From: Bradyrhizobium sp. DOA9
Lineage (GTDB): Bacteria; Pseudomonadota; Alphaproteobacteria; Rhizobiales; Xanthobacteraceae
NCBI RefSeq assembly: GCF_000617845.2
Contig: NZ_DF820425.1
Span: 6,206,741 to 6,270,740 of the forward strand
Direction of reading: 5' to 3'
DNA length: 64,000 nucleotides
The first letter of the stretch is position 1; every line of letters begins with the position of its first letter. The translations under genes and the position numbers were made by a program. The notes under the pieces were generated by a model. It was not told the DNA's origin. It did not search any database and saw only the letters and a program-made list of their open reading frames with translations. Below, piece after piece: positions 42,196-50,703 of this stretch.

Positions 42196-43599
42196 ATGAC
42201 AGCATCCGCAAAGACCATTCTCATCACCACGCTTGCCGAATACCAGACCCGGTTCTGGATTCCGGTTGCACAGCGCTTGCGCGCGGCAGGCCATGACGTT
42301 GAGCTGCTTGCCTTCGACGATCGCAGCGCCGAGATGTCGGCGGCCGAGGGCGTGCCGGTCACGAACATGTATCGCGAAGGCCTCAAGGCCGGCCCTCGGC
42401 CCGACGATCGCGCCGCGTTCGATACGCGCGTTGCCGCCTACGGCCTCGACGGAACCAACTTCCTGTTCAGCCATGAGCGCTTCACCTTCGGCATCCGCGA
42501 TACTGCCGCCTTGCGGCGGCGCTTCATGATTTACGCCAACGCCATGGAGACACTGCTCGACCGGCTGGAGCGGCAAGGCAAGGAAGCCGAGCTGGTGCAG
42601 GAGCTCGGCGGCTTTCTCTCAGTGATCGCGAGCTTCTACGCCGCAAGGCGCCGCAACATCCGCAACTGGTTCATCGAGCCTTCGTTCTTTCGCGGCCGCA
42701 TGTACTTCACGCCGGACAGCTTTGCCGCTCCCGATATGATGGCGGAGCCCGCGGAATCCGTGTCCCCCGAGGTACGCGCATATCTCGACGAGACGCTGAC
42801 GAAGCGCGCGATCGTCATTCCCAAGAAGGACCAGCATCATTATTCGGCGGCATTCAAGAAGGTCGTCAATTTGCGCAACGCCAACCGCCTCGTCGAGAAG
42901 CTGTGGGACCAGTTCGCGCTCGGCAAGCACCAGGAGTTCGGGCACAATCTGCGTCATGCCCAGGTGCATGCCGCGATGGCGCTCAACGCGACGCGGCTGC
43001 GCAGGCTCTACCAGCCGCTCCCCGAAACGCCGTTCGTCTACTATCCGTTCCACGTTCCGGCAGACATGGCACTGACGCTGCGCTCGCCGGACTATCTCGA
43101 CCAGGTCGCGACCGTCGACTTCCTGCTGCGCACGATCCCGGATTCGCATGTGCTGGTGGTGAAGGAGCATCCTGCCCAGATCGGGGCAATCTCGGCCGCC
43201 CGCCTGTTCGAGCTCGCGCGGCGGTTCGACAATTTCGTACTGTTGCCGCCGCAGACCAACAATTACACCGTGCTCGATCGCGCCGCTGCCGTCGTCTCCG
43301 TCAACAGCAAGTCGGGCGCCGAAGCGCTGCTGCTCGGCAAGCCGGTGGTGGTGATGGGCGACGCATTCTACCGCTCCTGCCCGCTGGTCCATGCGGTCGA
43401 TCGTCTGGCCGATGTACCCGCACGGTTGCGCGCGGCGCTCGCCGCCGGGCCGTTCGATCCGGCCAAGGGCGCGCCCTATTTCCAGTCGGCCTGGCGGCGT
43501 TCTTATCCGGGCGAGCTCTATGTCGGCGACACCAAGCTGCTCGACACGTTTGCCGCGTCTTTGCGTGCCGCAATCGCCGAGCCGGCCCGCGTGAACTGA
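42196..43599 (+). CDS. Capsule polysaccharide biosynthesis protein (Capsule_synth/KpsS-C-like)
   Basis: 467-aa glycosyltransferase-like protein. The N-terminal half reads LITTLAEYQTRFWIPVAQRL, then FFRGRMYFTPDSFAAPDM near 165. The C-terminal half has VYYPFHVPADMALTLRSPDY near 283, LVVKEHPAQIG near 318, LLPPQTNNYTVLDRAAAV near 347 and SVNSKSGAEALLLGKPVVV. The KEHP and N-S-K-S-G-A-E-A elements are typical of Kdo-transferase-like KpsS/KpsC capsule proteins, which use CMP-ulosonates. That makes it a good candidate for CMP-legionaminate transfer (inference). ATG at 42196, 4 bases after the upstream stop. Confidence 0.8.
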   Translation: MTASAKTILITTLAEYQTRFWIPVAQRLRAAGHDVELLAFDDRSAEMSAAEGVPVTNMYREGLKAGPRPDDRAAFDTRVAAYGLDGTNFLFSHERFTFGIRDTAALRRRFMIYANAMETLLDRLERQGKEAELVQELGGFLSVIASFYAARRRNIRNWFIEPSFFRGRMYFTPDSFAAPDMMAEPAESVSPEVRAYLDETLTKRAIVIPKKDQHHYSAAFKKVVNLRNANRLVEKLWDQFALGKHQEFGHNLRHAQVHAAMALNATRLRRLYQPLPETPFVYYPFHVPADMALTLRSPDYLDQVATVDFLLRTIPDSHVLVVKEHPAQIGAISAARLFELARRFDNFVLLPPQTNNYTVLDRAAAVVSVNSKSGAEALLLGKPVVVMGDAFYRSCPLVHAVDRLADVPARLRAALAAGPFDPAKGAPYFQSAWRRSYPGELYVGDTKLLDTFAASLRAAIAEPARVN

Positions 43600-43610
43600 A
43601 CGGACCCGTC

Positions 43611-44360
43611 ATGCCGCTCGTTTCGATCATCACACCGTCCTGGAACGTCGAAGGCCTGATCGAGGAGACGATCCGCTCGGTGCAGGGCCAGACATTCACC
43701 GATTGGGAGCTCTTGATCGCCGACGACTGTTCGACGGACAAGACCCCGCAGATCATCGCCGACATCGGCGAGCGCGACCCGCGCGTCAAGCTGATCCGGC
43801 AGGCGAAGAACGGCGGGCCGGCGCTGGCGCGTCAGGCCGCGATCGACCAGGCGAAGGGCCGCTATCTCGCCTTCCTCGACAGCGACGATCTGTGGCTGCC
43901 CGAGAAGCTGGAGCGGCAGCTTGCCTTTGCGAAGGCAAAGCCGGCCGCGCTCAGCTACACCGCCTTCCGACGCATCAACGAGACCAACACGGTGACCGGA
44001 CGGCTGATCGAGGTGCCGGCCTCGCTCACCTATGGGCAGCTCCTGAAGAACACCGCGATCGCGACACTGACCGCGATGGTGGATCGCGAGATCGCAGGTC
44101 CCGTCGCGATGAAGAACGAGGGCTACGACGATTTCTGCCTGTGGCTGTCGATCCTCAAGCGCGGCCATACTGCATATGGCCTCAACGAGGATCTGGCGCG
44201 CTACCGCGTCCGGGGGTCCTCGGTATCGAGCCGGCCGATGCGCTCGGCCAAATGGGTCTGGCAGATCTACCGCAATGTCGAGCAGCTCTCGCCGATCAGA
44301 TCGGCCTGGTGCTTCGCCCATTGGGGGGCGCGGGCCTGGCTGAAGCGGCGTGAATTCTAG
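43611..44360 (+). CDS. Family 2 glycosyltransferase
   Basis: 249-aa inverting GT-A enzyme. VSIITPSWNVEGLIEETI at residue 4 and IADDCSTDKT near 36 bind the nucleotide, YLAFLDSDDLWLPEKL near 86 is the D-x-D region, and GYDDFCLWLSILKRGHTAY near 168 contains the catalytic base region. Upstream in-frame codons overlap the previous gene and are arginine-rich shadow; the ATG at 43611 restores the family N-terminus. Transfers a sugar during repeat-unit assembly on the cytoplasmic face; donor unknown. Confidence 0.9.
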   Translation: MPLVSIITPSWNVEGLIEETIRSVQGQTFTDWELLIADDCSTDKTPQIIADIGERDPRVKLIRQAKNGGPALARQAAIDQAKGRYLAFLDSDDLWLPEKLERQLAFAKAKPAALSYTAFRRINETNTVTGRLIEVPASLTYGQLLKNTAIATLTAMVDREIAGPVAMKNEGYDDFCLWLSILKRGHTAYGLNEDLARYRVRGSSVSSRPMRSAKWVWQIYRNVEQLSPIRSAWCFAHWGARAWLKRREF

Positions 44361-44419
44361 CAACAGTCGCCGGCGCGCCGCGCAAGCGCCCCGGAGCGGT
44401 CGAAATGAACATTGCGACA

Positions 44420-44446
44420 CCGGCCAGTTGTCTCTAGTCTGGCCGG
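44420..44446 (+). other. Stem-loop between GT2 and membrane-protein genes
   Basis: CCGGCCAG (44420-44427) and CTGGCCGG (44439-44446) form a perfect 8-bp stem with an 11-base loop, 18 bases before the next GTG. There is no T-run, so it is not a standard intrinsic terminator. It could attenuate or limit translation of the gene at 44465. Confidence 0.35.
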
Positions 44447-44464
44447 GATCGGAGAGGGCTTTGC

Positions 44465-45943
44465 GTGCACAATCAAGGTGTTATTCCACTGGCAACGCAT
44501 CCCGTCAGCGATCGCCGGACCTGGATCGGCTGGACCCTCTGCAGCCTGTTTCCTGCAATTTTTCTGCTGTCTCTGTTTGCGCTCACGGCGCTCAGCGCGC
44601 CCGAACATGACGACTTCTGCTTCGCCGATCTGTACGCCCGTCACGGTTTCATCGACACCGTATTGCGCTTCTATCATTCGCAATCGGGCCGCGTCCTGGC
44701 CCTGTGGCTGACCCAGCTGCCGCCGGCGATCTCTGCCGCGGCGGGCGTCGACCTCCTGTCGGCCTATTCCGCCACCATGGCTGTAAGCGCGGCGCTGTTC
44801 TTGGCAGCCACGGCGCTGGCCATGGCCCGTAGCTGGCCGCACGGCAGCGCTTTTCAATTGACCTTTCTCATACTCGCGTTCGCGGGTGCCGTGCTCGGCG
44901 CAGCTCCGAGCGTCCGGGATTTGCTCTATTGGCTGTCGGCGGTGACCTGCTACGTCCCGCCCGCCTTGGCCACCATCCTGATCCTGGGGGAGTGCGTCCG
45001 GGCGCTTGAACGGCAAGCCAGCTTTTCGTGGGTGCTAAGCCTCGCGATGTCCCTCGGCGGGTTCGCCGCTGCGCTGTGCAACGAATTCACTGGCGTCTGG
45101 CTCCTGCTGATCATATCGGCGTCGTTCGTGGCGCGCCATCTCTTCAGCCAACCGCGCCAGCTGATGCATCACGTCGCGATCGCGACAGCCATCACGATCG
45201 GGTGGATCATCGTCGTCTCCGCCGGCGGCAACGGCACGCGCATGGGACAACTTCCGAACGGCGGACATGTCGCGCTATCGATCTTTCAGGCTCTGCTCGA
45301 TTCGCTCGCCGGCCTCGGCCGCTTTGTTCGAGAGCCCGCCGTTATCGGCTGGCTGGCCGCTGTTGGCCTCGTTGCATTGGCAGAACCTGACCCGACACCC
45401 CAAGCGGCGCAGGAGCACAAGCGGCTCGCTCTCGGCACGATCGCAATCTGCCTGGCGTGCGGCTATTTCGAGTATTTCGCCCATCGCTATGCGACCGGCA
45501 TGAGGCTCGTTGAAAGGGCGCAGAACCAGGCCCTGATCCTGCTACTGTTCGGATCGACGCTGGCGGCCAGGCTGCTCGTCGGCGCCTACCGCCCGCAATT
45601 GCGGGAACGGCTTGCGGCGGGCGCGTTTCGTGGCCTGCTCGGTCCGGTGAGGCTACCTGTGAGCTTGGCGCTACTCATGATCGGCTCGCTCGGCCTGAGC
45701 TCGACGGGGTTTCAGCTGCGCTCGCAACGACAGGACCTGTATCCCTATTGGCGGGAGAGCACTGCGCGACACGCCTTCCTGACAACCAGCCCCGAGCCGG
45801 TTGTCGTGATTCCACGGCACAAATCGACGCCGTCCTTGCTGATGACCGCCGACGTGACGGCCAACGCCGACAGATTGCCTAACGATTGCATCGCCAGATA
45901 TTACCACAAGTCCGCTGTCTATGCTGCCGATACGCCGCGCTGA
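44465..45943 (+). CDS. Polytopic membrane protein, DUF6056-like
   Basis: 492 aa, about 11-12 membrane segments. The first periplasmic loop contains APEHDDFCFADLYARHGFID and HSQSGRVLALWLTQ (residues about 43-82), the acidic-pair pattern I associate with DUF6056/GT-C-type glycan membrane proteins. The C-terminal 80 residues (YPYWRESTARHAFL onward) are soluble. GTG start. It precedes a polyprenyl-phosphate GT2 gene, an arrangement reminiscent of Gtr systems in which a GtrB-like enzyme makes the lipid-linked sugar and a large membrane protein transfers it in the periplasm. That role is inference. Confidence 0.7.
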   Translation: MHNQGVIPLATHPVSDRRTWIGWTLCSLFPAIFLLSLFALTALSAPEHDDFCFADLYARHGFIDTVLRFYHSQSGRVLALWLTQLPPAISAAAGVDLLSAYSATMAVSAALFLAATALAMARSWPHGSAFQLTFLILAFAGAVLGAAPSVRDLLYWLSAVTCYVPPALATILILGECVRALERQASFSWVLSLAMSLGGFAAALCNEFTGVWLLLIISASFVARHLFSQPRQLMHHVAIATAITIGWIIVVSAGGNGTRMGQLPNGGHVALSIFQALLDSLAGLGRFVREPAVIGWLAAVGLVALAEPDPTPQAAQEHKRLALGTIAICLACGYFEYFAHRYATGMRLVERAQNQALILLLFGSTLAARLLVGAYRPQLRERLAAGAFRGLLGPVRLPVSLALLMIGSLGLSSTGFQLRSQRQDLYPYWRESTARHAFLTTSPEPVVVIPRHKSTPSLLMTADVTANADRLPNDCIARYYHKSAVYAADTPR

Positions 45944-45971
45944 CCACTTGCCCTGCTCCAGAGATGCGAAC

Positions 45972-46934
45972 GTGAAAACAATCAGCGTCATCACTCCCTG
46001 CTACAATGAAGAGCTCAACGTCCGGGATTGTTATGAGGCGATCCGGAAGATCTTCGATAGCGAGCTGCAAGGGTACCGGCGCGAGCACATCTTCTGCGAC
46101 AACGCCTCCGACGACCGCACCGTGGAAATCCTGCGCGAGATCGCTGCACAGGATCCTGCGGTGAAGATCATCGTCAACGCACGCAATTTCGGGCCGCTGC
46201 GCAACACCTATAACGGCGTGATGGCCTCGCGGGGGGATGCGGTTCTTTTGTTCATGCCGGCGGATCTTCAGGATCCGCCCGAATTGCTCCCCGAGTTCGT
46301 CAAACTGTGGGAGGCCGGGTACGAGATCGTCTACGGCATCCGCGCCGTGCGTGAGGAAGGGCGGCTGATGAGCGGCATCCGCAACGCCTATTACCGCCTG
46401 CTGACCCGCTTCTCCGAGGTGAACGTCCCTCCCGGCGTCGGCGACTTCCAGCTCGTCGACCGGCGCGTGGTCGAGGCCATGCGTCACGTCCGCGACACCT
46501 ATCCGTTCATGCGGATGATGACGTTCGAATGCGGCGGCCGCGCCGTCGGCGTCCCCTACACCTGGCGCCAGCGCAAGAAGGGATTTTCCAAGAACCGCGC
46601 TAGCGCGCTGATCGACCAGGGACTGAACGGGCTGGTGTCCTTTACCACGGCACCCGTCCGCTTCGGGCTGTTCGCGGGCTTCCTGATCTCGGCCCTGAGC
46701 ATCGGCTACGCCGTCGTCAATTTCGTCGTCGGCCTGATCCTGTACCGACAGCTCGCCGAGCCCGGCATCATCACGCTGATCGTCGCCATGTTCTTCTTCG
46801 GCGGCGTGCAGCTGTTCTTCATGGGCATGATCGGCGAATACGTTCTCGCAATCTACGGACAGGTGCGCGACAAGCCCGTGGTGTTCGAGCGCGAGCGCGT
46901 CAATTTCGATCCCTCTCCGCCATCCGGGTCCTGA
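45972..46934 (+). CDS. GtrB/DPM1-like polyprenyl-phosphate glycosyltransferase
   Basis: 320-aa GT2 enzyme with two C-terminal membrane helices. Motifs: ISVITPCYNEELNVRDCYE at the N-terminus, CDNASDDRTVEILRE near 42, LLFMPADLQDPPELLPEF near 93 (DxD region) and GVGDFQLVDRRVVEAM near 153. WRQRKKGFSKNRASAL lies near 198. The helices at about 225-250 and 260-290 match GtrB. GTG at 45972 is the family-consistent start. It would move a sugar from a nucleotide to undecaprenyl phosphate, probably for the membrane protein just upstream. Confidence 0.9.
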   Translation: MKTISVITPCYNEELNVRDCYEAIRKIFDSELQGYRREHIFCDNASDDRTVEILREIAAQDPAVKIIVNARNFGPLRNTYNGVMASRGDAVLLFMPADLQDPPELLPEFVKLWEAGYEIVYGIRAVREEGRLMSGIRNAYYRLLTRFSEVNVPPGVGDFQLVDRRVVEAMRHVRDTYPFMRMMTFECGGRAVGVPYTWRQRKKGFSKNRASALIDQGLNGLVSFTTAPVRFGLFAGFLISALSIGYAVVNFVVGLILYRQLAEPGIITLIVAMFFFGGVQLFFMGMIGEYVLAIYGQVRDKPVVFERERVNFDPSPPSGS

Positions 46935-46947
46935 TCCGCAGGCTGCG

Positions 46948-47871
46948 TCAACGCTTCGCCAGCGATTGCTCGATCCGCGCGACGATCGCCGCGGCCGAGA
47001 GGCCCGCGGCATCAAGCAATGCCTCTCGCGAACCCGCGCTCGAGGTCTTGCCGCCCTGCTCGGGAATGCCGATGCCGACAATCGGCGGCCGCTGCGTATC
47101 GCCGGCAAATGCGGCCGCCACCAGGCTGAACAGGCCGCCGCGCAAGATATGCTCTTCGAGCGTCACGATGAGCGCAGCGTCACGTACGGCGTCCCGGATC
47201 GCGGCCTCGTCGAGCGGTTTCAGGCAGGAGACGCTGACCACACCGACGTCCTTGCCGCGTCCGGCGAGCTCGCCGGCGGCCTCCAGCGCGCGCGAGGCGA
47301 TCGGTCCGGACGCGAGGATGACGATCTCTCGCCCTGGGCGCAGCAGGCGCGGCTTGCGCAGGTCGGTTACGGCAGCGCCGAGGTTCGGCTCCCCTGCCCG
47401 GCTGAGCCGCAAGTAGGAGGGCTTGCCGCTTGTCGCGATCAGACGCGTCGCGGCGCGCACCTCCATGGGATCGCAGGGCACGAACACTTCGATGCCTGGC
47501 AGCATCGACATGATGCCTGCATCCTCGAGCGCGTGGTGGGTGTAGCCCTGGCTGCCATAGGCGTAGCCGGCGCCGACCGCCACGACCTTGACGTCGGCGC
47601 CGTGATAGCAGACGTCGTTGCGCAGTTGCTCGAGACAGCGCAAGGTCGGGAAGTTGCCGATCGAATAGATGAAGACCGTCTTGCCCGACAGCGCGATGCC
47701 GGCGGCGATCCCCGCCATGTTCTGCTCGGCAACACCGACGTTGAGATAGCGATCGGGAAACTTCGCCGCGAACGGCTCCAGCACGGAGTAGCCGAGATCG
47801 CCGCAAAGCAGCCAGATGTCGGGATTTTCGCTTGCGGCCTGCGACAGGCTCTCGATGAAGGTCGTCCTCAT
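46948..47871 (-). CDS. Split transketolase, C-terminal subunit
   Basis: 307-aa half-transketolase carrying the PYR and C-terminal domains. The catalytic Glu is in NVGVAEQNMAGIAAGIAL near residue 50. GSQGYTHHALEDAGIMSML near 106 binds the donor, and SYLRLSRAGEPN near 153 and LEEHILRGGLFSLVA near 240 complete the fold. The stop-side gene order is reductase, N-subunit, C-subunit, with a 4-base overlap between the two subunits. Housekeeping transketolases are single chains of about 660 aa; split forms occur in secondary metabolism and glycan loci. Here it likely moves a two-carbon ketol group onto or from a sugar (see the CDP-sugar genes at 51590-53415). Confidence 0.9.
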   Translation of the reverse strand: MRTTFIESLSQAASENPDIWLLCGDLGYSVLEPFAAKFPDRYLNVGVAEQNMAGIAAGIALSGKTVFIYSIGNFPTLRCLEQLRNDVCYHGADVKVVAVGAGYAYGSQGYTHHALEDAGIMSMLPGIEVFVPCDPMEVRAATRLIATSGKPSYLRLSRAGEPNLGAAVTDLRKPRLLRPGREIVILASGPIASRALEAAGELAGRGKDVGVVSVSCLKPLDEAAIRDAVRDAALIVTLEEHILRGGLFSLVAAAFAGDTQRPPIVGIGIPEQGGKTSSAGSREALLDAAGLSAAAIVARIEQSLAKR

Positions 47872-48686
47872 GCGCCGACCTCGGCCAGCGCCCGGGCGAG
47901 CAGCTCATCCGAAGGCGAGCGGTAATGCCATTCGAGCTTGTTCTCCATGAAGCTCACGCCCTTGCCCTTCACGGTGTGAGCGATCACGACGGTAGGTCGG
48001 CCGGATGCCGCCGGCGCAGCACCGAGGACACGCTCGAGCGCGGCGAGGTCGTGACCGTCGATCTCCTCGACCTGCCAACCGAACGCCTTCCATTTCTCGG
48101 CGAACGGATCGAGGTTGAGCACTTCGGCAACCGAGCCAAAGCTCTGGATCTTGTTGAAGTCGACGACGACACAGAGATTGTCGAGCTTGTGATGGGGCGC
48201 AAACAGGATGCCCTCCCAGTTCGAGCCCTCGTCGCATTCGCCGTCGCTGAGCAGGCAGAACACGCGGCTGCCGGCTCCTGTGGAGCGCGCCGCGAGCGCC
48301 ATCCCGATTGCGATCGGCAGGCCATGGCCGAGCGAGCCGGTCGAAACCTCGACGCCGGGGACGGCATGGCTGACGTGTCCAGTGAAGATCGAACCGTCAC
48401 GGCAATAAGTGTCGAGCTCGGCCAGGGAGAAGAAGCCGCATTCGGCGAGCGTTGCGTACATGATCGCCGTGGCGTGGCCCTTGCTGAGCACGAAGCGATC
48501 GCGGCTTGGGCTTTGCGGCTCGGCAGGATCGATGCGCAGGATCCGAGTATAGAGCACTGCCAGGATGTCCGCCATCGAGAGGCAGCCGCCGATGTGCGAA
48601 GCCTTCGCGGCATGCACCATGCGCAAGGCGTGCGCACGGATCCGTCGCGCGAATTCTTTCGGCTCAGGAAGATTTGGTCGCGTCAT
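47868..48686 (-). CDS. Split transketolase, N-terminal (TPP pyrophosphate-binding) subunit
   Basis: 272-aa half-transketolase. The TPP/Mg motif is LSDGECDEGSNWEGILFA with VVVDFNK (residues about 145-175). The active-site histidines are in KASHIGGCLSMADIL near 25, LSKGHATAIMYA near 65, and STGSLGHGLPIAIGMAL near 113. VIAHTVKGKGVSFMEN follows near 230. It overlaps the C-subunit by 4 bases and the upstream reductase by 23 bases, indicating one translational unit. Confidence 0.9.
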   Translation of the reverse strand: MTRPNLPEPKEFARRIRAHALRMVHAAKASHIGGCLSMADILAVLYTRILRIDPAEPQSPSRDRFVLSKGHATAIMYATLAECGFFSLAELDTYCRDGSIFTGHVSHAVPGVEVSTGSLGHGLPIAIGMALAARSTGAGSRVFCLLSDGECDEGSNWEGILFAPHHKLDNLCVVVDFNKIQSFGSVAEVLNLDPFAEKWKAFGWQVEEIDGHDLAALERVLGAAPAASGRPTVVIAHTVKGKGVSFMENKLEWHYRSPSDELLARALAEVGA

Positions 48687-49581
48687 GCCAGTCTACCGTC
48701 TCGCGTAGTCCCTCATCCAGTGGCACTTCGGGGTTCCAGCCCAGGGCGAGCATGCGCGAAACGTCCGCAGCCAGGACCATAACCTGATCGGGCCGATAGG
48801 CCAACTCTCCGAAGCCGAGCGCAGCGCCGGGATCGATGAGATCGCGCAGCCGCGTCACGGTCTCGCGTAGCGGCGGCGCCTCCGCGCTGCCGACGTTGAG
48901 GATGCCGCTCGCCGCGTCATGCATGATCGCCAGGCGGAAAGCGCTCGCAGCATCACGCGCGTGCAAGAACCCCCAGCGTTGCTCGCAAGCCGTCAGAGCC
49001 ATGTGCTGTCCGGAGCGCAAGTTCCGGATCATGCTCGGGATCAGCCAGTGGTCGGCGTCCTTCGGGCCGTAGGTCGAGAAGATCCTGAGCCAGGCTGCGC
49101 GCAGCCCGCGCTGCTCGCACAGGCGCACCGCCATCGATCCGGCCGCGAGTTTGGCCATGCCGTACAACGTCGTCGGCCGCGGCGCGTCATCCTCCCGGAT
49201 AGCGCGGTCGTAGGGTCCATATTCCGCCTGCGAGCCGGCCCCCACGAAAATCCTGGCACCCGCCTCGGCTGCGAGTTCGGCAAGGCCCACCGTATCAGCC
49301 ACATTGACGGCCTGAACCGGGCTGTTGCGCTCGCTACCTGCGACGCCGCGCCAGGCCATGTGCACGACAGCCTCCGGGGCGAAGGCGGTCAGCGCCCCGC
49401 GCAGCCCGTCCAGATGCTCCAAAGCGCCGGGAATCACGTGCAGACGGTCATGCACGTCCCTCAGGCGCCAGGCGGCACCTGCCGGCCGCAGCAGTACGGC
49501 GACCTCGTGCCCCCGCGCGACGAGGTCCGCAACGAGATAGGAGCCCAGAAAACCGCTCGCGCCGGTCACGAAAATACGCAT
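48664..49581 (-). CDS. NAD(P)-dependent sugar epimerase/4-ketoreductase
   Basis: 305-aa extended SDR. Cofactor loop TGASGFLGSYLVADL (residues 6-20), NVADTVGLAELAAEAGARI near 95, GAGSQAEYGPYD near 117 and the catalytic YGMAKLAAGSMA near 143. WGFLHARDAASAFRLAI follows near 203. It resembles CDP-abequose/paratose synthase-type reductases. The start is MRIFVTG (49581). Its overlap with the split transketolase suggests that it reduces the C4 keto group of a transketolase product or of CDP-4-keto-6-deoxyglucose. Specificity is inferred from context. Confidence 0.82.
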   Translation of the reverse strand: MRIFVTGASGFLGSYLVADLVARGHEVAVLLRPAGAAWRLRDVHDRLHVIPGALEHLDGLRGALTAFAPEAVVHMAWRGVAGSERNSPVQAVNVADTVGLAELAAEAGARIFVGAGSQAEYGPYDRAIREDDAPRPTTLYGMAKLAAGSMAVRLCEQRGLRAAWLRIFSTYGPKDADHWLIPSMIRNLRSGQHMALTACEQRWGFLHARDAASAFRLAIMHDAASGILNVGSAEAPPLRETVTRLRDLIDPGAALGFGELAYRPDQVMVLAADVSRMLALGWNPEVPLDEGLRETVDWHDATKSS

Positions 49582-49749
49582 GCGCCCCGGGTAGATCAGC
49601 GACCGGGGCCCGTCAATGCCGGGGAGCGGAAGGTTCACCGGGGGCCAGGAGCCGCGCTCCAGGCCCGTGAGACCGATCCGACTTGATTATCCGGCCCACG
49701 CAGCTAAACGGGGGCCAGGATTGAAGTTCGACGACACAGGGGTAGGTGC

Positions 49750-50703
49750 ATGAGCGATTTCAGGCTGGCCATGGTTTCCGCGGGCTTCGAGCACGGCGGG
49801 AACGTCACCCATCGCCACTTCGACGGCCATCCCGACCTGCTCGTTTACCCCTTCGAGTCGCAGCTCGGAAACCGGAACTTCAACGACTTCCTGGCTTCGG
49901 TCGAGCGTGTCCAATACCGCTATCCCGAATTTCCGGAAGGGCTGACGGCGATCGAGCTCTACGAGCAGATGATCGACGAGGAGTTGAAGACCTTCCTGCG
50001 CAAGCGCAACGGCTCCAAGTTCCGCGATGCGGACTGCGTGATGGACGAGAAGAAGCGCGTCGCCGAGTTCGCCCGGATCGTCGGCCAGCCGCCAATCTTC
50101 CGCCGCAAGGTGATCGAGGCTTTCTTCCGGGCGACCTTCGCGGCCTGGGAGAACTATTACACCAAGCCGCGCCCGGGCATGGTCCACGTCGGTTATTCGC
50201 CCGCCATCGGCATCGACGCAGACCGCATGGTGCGCGATTTCCCCGACATCCGCATCCTGCACATCGTGCGCAATCCGTTCTCGGCCTATCGCGACACCAA
50301 GCGCCGCCCGTTCCCGCAGCCGCTGACGAAATACCTGATCACCTGGAACATCTATCACTCCACCGTCGAGATGTTCGCCAGGATGTATCCGAACAACGTA
50401 CGCATCTTCCGCTACGAGGATCTCGTCGAGGACAGGCGCAAGTTCATGACCGAGGCCGCCGCCTTCATCGGCGTGCCTTTCGCCGACACCATGCTCTACC
50501 CGAGCTGGAACGGCCTCGAGATCAAGGACTCCATCGCGCCCTGGGGCACCGTGCTCAAGAGCACCAAGGACTACAACCGGGCCGTCATCGAGGAGCTCTC
50601 GGACGAGGAGCGCAAGCAGATCGCGCAGGGCACCGCGGCGCTCGCCCGTCATTTCGGCTACGACCGGATCGACTACTTGAGCCCGCTCTATCGTGCTGAG
50701 TAA
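49750..50703 (+). CDS. Sulfotransferase-family protein
   Basis: 317 aa. VRNPFSAYRDTK near residue 175 matches the 3'-phosphate-binding strand of PAPS sulfotransferases, and FRYEDLVEDRRKF near 220 the following motif. HFDGHPDLLVYPFESQLG near the N-terminus is the usual second element. The 5'-phosphosulfate loop, normally containing a Gly/Ser-rich turn (often with Lys), reads SAGFEHGGNVTH, lacking the Lys. It would sulfate a glycan hydroxyl if active. Starts a plus-strand pair with the kinase (11-base overlap) that splits the minus-strand CDP-sugar and transketolase units. Confidence 0.8.
   Translation: MSDFRLAMVSAGFEHGGNVTHRHFDGHPDLLVYPFESQLGNRNFNDFLASVERVQYRYPEFPEGLTAIELYEQMIDEELKTFLRKRNGSKFRDADCVMDEKKRVAEFARIVGQPPIFRRKVIEAFFRATFAAWENYYTKPRPGMVHVGYSPAIGIDADRMVRDFPDIRILHIVRNPFSAYRDTKRRPFPQPLTKYLITWNIYHSTVEMFARMYPNNVRIFRYEDLVEDRRKFMTEAAAFIGVPFADTMLYPSWNGLEIKDSIAPWGTVLKSTKDYNRAVIEELSDEERKQIAQGTAALARHFGYDRIDYLSPLYRAE

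Noticed and set aside
44420..44446. Intrinsic terminator at the 8-bp stem-loop
   Set aside because: No following T-run, and genes on both sides run in the same direction with a short gap.
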